This document shows, piece after piece, positions 12,322 through 16,749 of a stretch of 16,749 bases of DNA; positions within the stretch are counted from its first letter, which is position 1; every line of letters starts with the position of its first letter. Where the stretch lies: positions 1 to 16,749 of the forward strand of contig CAJGDF010000006.1 in assembly GCA_904502105.1 (NCBI GenBank). The letters are read 5' to 3'. The notes beneath the pieces are model-generated. The model saw only the letters and a program-made list of their open reading frames with translations, did no database searches and was not told the origin of the DNA. Position numbers and translations under genes: made by a program. This DNA comes from an uncultured Clostridia bacterium. Its GTDB lineage: Bacteria; Bacillota; Clostridia; Oscillospirales; UBA644.

Positions 12322-13614
12322 ATGAACTACAACAAGAAAAGCGTTGAAGATATCGACGTTGCCGGCAAAAAAGTCCTCGTAAGATGCGACTTTAACGTAC
12401 CCGTTAAAGACGGCGTTATCACTGACGACAAACGTATCGTCGGTGCAATGAAGACCATCGAATACCTCGTAGCTCAGGGCGCGAAAGTTATCCTTTGTTC
12501 TCACATGGGAAGACCCCACAACGTCCTCGATGCTGAGCTCAAGCTCGACAAAAAAGAAAAGAAAAAGATTGCTGAACTCCCTGCTGAAGAACAGGAAGCA
12601 GCAACCGCAGCAGCTCTTGAAAAAGGCAAGAAAGACATCACCAAGCTCTCTCTCAAGATCGTTGCTGATGACCTCACCAAGAAGGGCATTCCCGTAACTC
12701 TCGCTGCAGACGTTATCGGTCCCGATGCTCAGGCTAAAGCAGCTGCTCTCAAGAACGGTGAAGTTATGCTTCTCGAAAACGTTCGTTTCCACGCTGCTGA
12801 AGAAAAGAACGATCCCGAATTTGCAAAGGCTCTCGCATCTCTCGCAGAGATCTATGTAAACGACGCATTCGGTACTGCACACAGAGCTCACGGCTCTACC
12901 GCAGGTGTTGCTGATTACCTCCCTGCTGTTTGCGGTTACCTTATCCAGAAAGAAATCGAAGTTATGGGTAAAGCCCTCGACGATCCGAAGAGACCCTTCG
13001 TTGCAATCCTCGGCGGCGCAAAAGTTTCCGATAAGATCGGTGTTATCAACAACCTCATCGAAAAGGTTGACACCCTCATCATCGGCGGCGGTATGGCATA
13101 CACATTCTTCCGTGCTTTCGGCAACTCCATCGGTACTTCTCTCTGTGAAGAAGACAAGCTCGACCTCGCTCGCGAACTCGTTGAAAAAGCTCGCGCTAAG
13201 GGCGTAAACTTCCTTCTCCCTGTTGATAACGTTATCGCACGCGAGTACAAAGAAGACAGCACATTCATGAGAATTTACTCCGATTCTATTCCCGACGGCT
13301 GGATGGGTCTTGATATCGGCGAAAAGACTCAGGAGCTCTACTCCAAGTCCATCGCAGGCGCAGGCACAGTTGTTTGGAACGGTCCTATGGGCGTTTCCGA
13401 ATGGGAAAACTTTGCAGGCGGCACACGCGCAGTAGCTAAAGCAGTTGCTGAATCCGGCGCTATCTCCATCATTGGCGGCGGCGACTCTGCAGCAGCAGTT
13501 GAACAGCTCGGTTATGCTGACAAGATGACTCACATCTCCACCGGCGGCGGTGCTTCTCTCGAATTCCTCGAAGGTATCGAACTTCCCGGTATTGCTTGTC
13601 TCCTCGACAAATAA
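12322..13614 (+). CDS. pgk: Phosphoglycerate kinase
   Basis: Protein of 430 residues catalysing 1,3-bisphosphoglycerate + ADP to 3-phosphoglycerate + ATP in glycolysis. Signatures: VRCDFNVP (20-27), SHMGRP (60-65), ENVRFH (152-157), [12 protein letters not shown] (231-242) and the nucleotide-binding GGGDSAAAV (385-393) with [13 protein letters not shown] (406-418). It is 30-40 residues longer than typical bacterial enzymes because of a Lys/Glu/Ala-rich segment at about 67-108 directly after SHMGRP. GAGGTG nine bases upstream supports the ATG at 12322 over an in-frame GTG four codons before. Strong preference for C-ending codons (ATC, CTC) indicates high expression. It has its own promoter, and a terminator-like hairpin separates it from tpi. 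Confidence 0.97.
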   Translation: MNYNKKSVEDIDVAGKKVLVRCDFNVPVKDGVITDDKRIVGAMKTIEYLVAQGAKVILCSHMGRPHNVLDAELKLDKKEKKKIAELPAEEQEAATAAALEKGKKDITKLSLKIVADDLTKKGIPVTLAADVIGPDAQAKAAALKNGEVMLLENVRFHAAEEKNDPEFAKALASLAEIYVNDAFGTAHRAHGSTAGVADYLPAVCGYLIQKEIEVMGKALDDPKRPFVAILGGAKVSDKIGVINNLIEKVDTLIIGGGMAYTFFRAFGNSIGTSLCEEDKLDLARELVEKARAKGVNFLLPVDNVIAREYKEDSTFMRIYSDSIPDGWMGLDIGEKTQELYSKSIAGAGTVVWNGPMGVSEWENFAGGTRAVAKAVAESGAISIIGGGDSAAAVEQLGYADKMTHISTGGGASLEFLEGIELPGIACLLDK

Positions 13615-13647
13615 GTACATCGTTTAAAAATTTAAAATAAACAGGTT

Positions 13648-13705
13648 AAAGGAATTATGCTTCCGGAATTCATGTGATTCCTGAAAAGTAATTCCTTTTT
13701 CTTTT
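13648..13705 (+). terminator. Terminator or attenuator between pgk and tpi
   Basis: AAAGGAATTA (13648-13657) pairs perfectly with TAATTCCTTT (13689-13698), followed by TTCTTTT. The long loop holds a second hairpin, GGAAT/ATTCC (13665-13681). No promoter is evident between this hairpin and the tpi ATG, so it probably reduces rather than stops read-through. Confidence 0.75.
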
Positions 13706-13726
13706 ACATATGAAAGGTGATTAAAA

Positions 13727-14491
13727 ATGAACTACGATAAGAGAAAAACAATAATTGCAGGCAACTGGAAGATGAACAAACTTCCTTCCGAAACATATGA
13801 TTATATTAAAGAAGTTGCAGCTAAGGTTGAAGGCGCAAAATGCGAAGTTGTTGCATGCGTTCCCTTTGTAAACCTTGCAAACGCTATCGAAGCTGCTAAA
13901 GGCACAAACGTTAAGATCGGTGCTGAAAACCTTCACTTCATGCCCAGCGGTGCATACACCGGCGAAGTAAGCGCAGCAATGCTCAAGGACATCGGTGTTG
14001 AATACGTAATCATCGGCCACAGCGAAAGACGTCAGTACTTTGCTGAAACCGACATCACCGTTAACAAGAAAGTTATCGCAGCTCTCGAAGCAGGTCTCAA
14101 GCCCATCGTTTGCGTAGGCGAACTTCTCGACGAAAGAGAACAGGGCATCACTGCTGAGATCGTTTCTATGCAGACCAAGATCGCTTTCATGGGCGTTGAC
14201 AAGAGCGCTTTCAAAAACATCGTTATCGCATACGAACCCGTTTGGGCTATCGGTACCGGCAAAACCGCTACCTCTGACCAGGCAGAAGAAGTTTGCAAGA
14301 TCATCAGAGACGTTCTCTGCGACCTTTACGATGAAGAAACCGCTGAAGGCACCACCATTCAGTACGGCGGCTCCATGAACGCAGGCAATGCAAAAGAACT
14401 TCTCGGCAAATACGATGTTGACGGCGGTCTTATCGGCGGCGCATCTCTTAAATCCGAAGACTTCGCAACCATCGTTAAAGCAGCTGAATAA
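13727..14491 (+). CDS. tpiA: Triosephosphate isomerase
   Basis: Protein of 254 residues, standard length, interconverting dihydroxyacetone phosphate and glyceraldehyde 3-phosphate. GNWKMN (12-17) carries substrate-binding N13 and K15; IIGHSERR (95-102) holds the catalytic His98; [14 protein letters not shown] (168-181) holds the catalytic base Glu170 and the mobile loop; [14 protein letters not shown] (213-226) and GGLIGGASL (233-241) form the phosphate site. GAAAGGTGA about six bases upstream is a strong ribosome site. Codon use resembles pgk, as expected for abundant glycolytic enzymes. No gap or eno gene lies in this window. No terminator separates it from mgtC. Confidence 0.97.
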   Translation: MNYDKRKTIIAGNWKMNKLPSETYDYIKEVAAKVEGAKCEVVACVPFVNLANAIEAAKGTNVKIGAENLHFMPSGAYTGEVSAAMLKDIGVEYVIIGHSERRQYFAETDITVNKKVIAALEAGLKPIVCVGELLDEREQGITAEIVSMQTKIAFMGVDKSAFKNIVIAYEPVWAIGTGKTATSDQAEEVCKIIRDVLCDLYDEETAEGTTIQYGGSMNAGNAKELLGKYDVDGGLIGGASLKSEDFATIVKAAE

Positions 14492-14533
14492 TAAAATAAC
14501 AGACCGTCGTTAAAACAAACGAAAGGATTATTT

Positions 14534-15229
14534 ATGGAAAACTTTCTGAAGCTCATTTCTGAGCTAAACATTGTTTCAACAGCGGTCAGACTTCTGCTCG
14601 CGCTCATTCTCGGCGGCGCAATCGGCTTTGAACGCGGTTGGAGAGGGCGCGCAGCAGGTTTCAGAACACATATTCTTGTATGCATAGGCGCATGTCTGGC
14701 AACATTGGCAGGGCTGTACGTTACCGAAATACTCGGATACGACACTGACCCCACACGTATTTCCGCGCAGGTAATATCCGGAATAGGCTTTCTCGGCGTC
14801 GGCACGATACTTATAACCGGCAATATGCAGGTCAAAGGGCTTACTACCGCGGCAGGTCTTTGGAGTACCGCGGCTGTCGGCATATGTGTAGGTGTCGGAT
14901 TTTACCCTGCGGCGATATTGGCGACACTGCTGCTTGTTTTTGTAATTGTTCTGCTGCACAAGCTTGACAACGTATTTTTTGCGCATTCGGCAGACCTTGA
15001 GGTCTATCTCGAAATAATCGGTGCGGAAAATATAAACAAAACAGTGGGAAACATAAAAGCACTCGGATACCGCATAAGCGAAATGGATATCCATGCCGCA
15101 AAAAGCGGAACGCCAAATGCTATCGGAGTCGAAATGACGTTAAAAACCGTTGGGAAAAAGAATAAAGAAATGCTTGTTTCCAACATTCAAGCCATTGAAT
15201 GCGTATCTTTTGCAATACAGAGAGACTGA
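14534..15229 (+). CDS. MgtC/SapB-family membrane protein
   Basis: Protein of 231 residues. About five membrane helices lie at 14-32, 47-66, 79-95, 103-122 and 124-142. Signature blocks are GFERGWRGRAAGFRTHILVC (31-50), SGIGFLGVGTIL (82-93) and VKGLTTAAGLWSTAAVG (100-116), the conserved MgtC core. A soluble tail (153-231) has the beta-alpha-beta character of an ACT-like domain. MgtC proteins help survival at low magnesium in pathogens, in part by affecting the F-type ATPase; most homologues in commensals have no proven role. GAAAGGATT precedes the ATG by about five bases. It follows tpiA by 42 bases with no terminator and abuts murD with a two-base gap, so the three may share transcripts. Confidence 0.9.
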   Translation: MENFLKLISELNIVSTAVRLLLALILGGAIGFERGWRGRAAGFRTHILVCIGACLATLAGLYVTEILGYDTDPTRISAQVISGIGFLGVGTILITGNMQVKGLTTAAGLWSTAAVGICVGVGFYPAAILATLLLVFVIVLLHKLDNVFFAHSADLEVYLEIIGAENINKTVGNIKALGYRISEMDIHAAKSGTPNAIGVEMTLKTVGKKNKEMLVSNIQAIECVSFAIQRD

Positions 15230-15231
15230 CC

Positions 15232-16602
15232 ATGAATTACACAGAATACTTCTCCTCATTAAGAGGTAAAAATATAACAGTTGTCGGCTTTGGCGTAAGC
15301 AACCGTCCGTTTGTTTCGATGCTTTCGGCAAACGGTGCAAACGTAACTGTTCGAGACAAAAACGAGATAAAAGAGGACATTCGCGCGGAGTTTCCGGACG
15401 TTAAATTCATAACGGGCGAAAATTATCTCAAAGACATGACCGATGAGCTTATTTTCAAGACACCGGGCATGAGACGTGACATTCCCGAATTTCTCGAAGC
15501 TGAAAATCGCGGATCGAAGGTAACGAGCGAGATGCAGTTATTCTTTGAGCTTTGTCCGTGCAGAATAATTGCGGTTACGGGAAGCGAAGGCAAGACAACA
15601 ACTACTACCCTGATATACAATATACTTAAAGAACAGGGACACACGGTATTTTTAGGCGGAAATATCGGCACACCGCTTCTTCCGAGAATTTCTCAGATGA
15701 AGCCGGATGATATCGTTATAGCAGAGCTTTCATCGTTCCAGCTTTTTGATATGTCCGTGAGTGCAGACACAGCCGTTATAACAAATATCGTTGAAGAACA
15801 TCTCAACTGGCACACGTCTATGGAAGAATATATCGAAGCAAAAAAGACGGTATTCAGCCATCAGACAGAAAACGGCAAGCTTATTCTCAACGCCGATTAC
15901 GAAACTACCCTTGCACTCGCGCCCGAAGCGAAAGGCAAGGTGGAATTTTTCTCAAGAAAAACATCCCCCGAAAAAGGCACGTTCCTCAATGAAAACGGAT
16001 TTATCGTTCATAAAGACGAAACCGGCTCGATAATGCTCTTCCATAAGGATTCGATAAAGATCCCCGGAGATCACAACGTTGAAAACTTTATGGCTGCGAT
16101 CTGTGCGACATGGGGATTTGCGGATATTGCTACCTACAGAAAGGTTGCAGCGGAATTTGGCGGCGTTGAACACAGAATGGAATTTGTCAGAGAAAAAGAC
16201 GGTGTTAAATATTATAACGACTCTATTGCAACTTCTCCGACATCCGTTATAGCATGCTTAAAGAGCCAGACCCAGAAAATAATAACGATCAGCGGCGGTT
16301 CGGATAAAAACCTCAATTATTCGGACGTTGCGCCGTATATTGTAAAGCACGTAAAGCACATGATCCTTACAGGACAGACTGCTCAGAAGATATATAAAGC
16401 CGTAACAGAATGCGACGGATACGATCCGGAGGTTACTGTTCTCGAATTTGCTGAAAATATGGAAGAAGCAGTCAAAAAGGCTCATGCGTGCGCGAAGGAA
16501 GGAGATATCGTTTATTTATCACCGATATCCGCATCCTTTGACTGCTATAAAAACTTTGAAGAACGAGGAAAGCACTTCAAAGCACTTGTAAACGAACTGT
16601 AA
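15232..16602 (+). CDS. murD: UDP-N-acetylmuramoyl-L-alanine--D-glutamate ligase
   Basis: Protein of 456 residues that adds D-glutamate to UDP-MurNAc-L-Ala in the cytoplasm during peptidoglycan synthesis. Domain 1: VVGFGVSNRPFV (17-28). Domain 2: VTGSEGKTTTTTL (115-127, ATP P-loop), GGNIGTPLL (142-150), AELSSFQL (164-171), NIVEEHLNWH (185-194) and YIEAK (200-204), whose K204 matches the carbamylated lysine of MurD. Domain 3: HRMEFV, YYNDSIATSP, SGGSDKN and LSPISASFDCYKNFEERG, the last being the MurD C-terminal signature. The start is the ATG at 15232, two bases after the mgtC stop; an upstream in-frame ATG lies within mgtC. The ribosome site is weak, so coupling to mgtC is likely. It is not inside a classic mra cluster here. 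Confidence 0.95.
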   Translation: MNYTEYFSSLRGKNITVVGFGVSNRPFVSMLSANGANVTVRDKNEIKEDIRAEFPDVKFITGENYLKDMTDELIFKTPGMRRDIPEFLEAENRGSKVTSEMQLFFELCPCRIIAVTGSEGKTTTTTLIYNILKEQGHTVFLGGNIGTPLLPRISQMKPDDIVIAELSSFQLFDMSVSADTAVITNIVEEHLNWHTSMEEYIEAKKTVFSHQTENGKLILNADYETTLALAPEAKGKVEFFSRKTSPEKGTFLNENGFIVHKDETGSIMLFHKDSIKIPGDHNVENFMAAICATWGFADIATYRKVAAEFGGVEHRMEFVREKDGVKYYNDSIATSPTSVIACLKSQTQKIITISGGSDKNLNYSDVAPYIVKHVKHMILTGQTAQKIYKAVTECDGYDPEVTVLEFAENMEEAVKKAHACAKEGDIVYLSPISASFDCYKNFEERGKHFKALVNEL

Positions 16603-16641
16603 AACATATCAACCGAAAAATAAAAAGAAAAAGGTGATAAC

Positions 16642-16749
16642 GTGACGGCAAAATTCAAAGATCTCGAACAGCTTTTGCTTGTTGAATCCGAATGCGGCAA
16701 CGAACGCGAATTTTCGGAATATTGCGCAAAGCTGCTCGAAAAATATACA
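16642..16749 (+). CDS. Start of a probable M42/M20-type metallopeptidase (truncated by window end)
   Basis: Thirty-six codons run open to the window edge from a GTG start, with AAGGTGAT about seven bases upstream. The translation contains LEQLLLVESECGNEREFSEY and ends CAKLLEKYT. The pattern of a helix, then an S/E-C/S-G-x-E turn, then a second helix resembles the N-terminus of M42 aminopeptidases and M20 peptidases (LCxxPGVSGxE-like). No catalytic residue is inside the window, so the family is a tentative guess. It lies 39 bases after murD with no terminator between. Confidence 0.55.
   Translation, partial: MTAKFKDLEQLLLVESECGNEREFSEYCAKLLEKYT

Noticed and set aside
12295..13620. Open frame of 441 codons on the minus strand across pgk
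   Set aside because: It mirrors pgk exactly in extent. Strongly biased codons (GAA, CTC, GCA) suppress antisense stops, and the product has no family resemblance.

Overview
The window looks like chromosome from an anaerobic, Gram-positive Clostridia-type bacterium, probably a gut Oscillospirales relative; no species can be named. This rests on strong AGGAGG-type ribosome sites, consensus sigma-A promoters with 17-bp spacers, a ferredoxin-dependent 2-oxoacid oxidoreductase, a phi-LC3-type holin and moderate GC. Every gene is assigned from translated sequence and motifs alone; no database search was run.

Layout. 1-355: a non-coding stretch with a terminator for something upstream and the promoter of the first gene. 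356-1480: a membrane metallopeptidase with a HEAGH motif. 1556-2617 (minus): an XRE regulator with a helical repeat tail. 2821-3789 (minus): a Gfo/Idh/MocA oxidoreductase with its own consensus promoter. 3866-6609: a phage-derived island. It holds a small helix-turn-helix protein, an XRE repressor whose promoter contains a palindromic operator, a 70-residue ImmA-like protein, and on the minus strand a compact lysis operon: holin-like, NlpC/P60, phi-LC3-like holin, amidase-fold protein that has lost most of its zinc ligands. No capsid, tail, integrase or terminase genes are visible. 6610-6906: a regulatory region with a perfect 16-bp palindrome and three spaced CGTTATG repeats.

6907-9488: a complete four-subunit 2-oxoacid:ferredoxin oxidoreductase operon, vorD-vorB-vorA-vorC-like, tightly packed. 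9489-9913: two nearly identical ~167-bp structured repeats and a truncated third copy whose end supplies the ribosome site of the next gene. 9914-12148: an XRE-cupin regulator followed by an AMP-forming acyl-CoA synthetase. With the oxidoreductase this suggests oxidative decarboxylation of amino-acid-derived 2-oxoacids to acyl-CoA, then interconversion of acyl-CoA and free acid.

12208-16749: core genes. pgk has its own promoter and an unusual charged insertion. tpi follows after a terminator-like hairpin, then mgtC/sapB and murD with minimal gaps, then the first 36 codons of a probable metallopeptidase.

The strongest candidates for something not well described are the stand-alone, regulated lysis cassette and the tandem structured repeats placed in front of the XRE-cupin gene.
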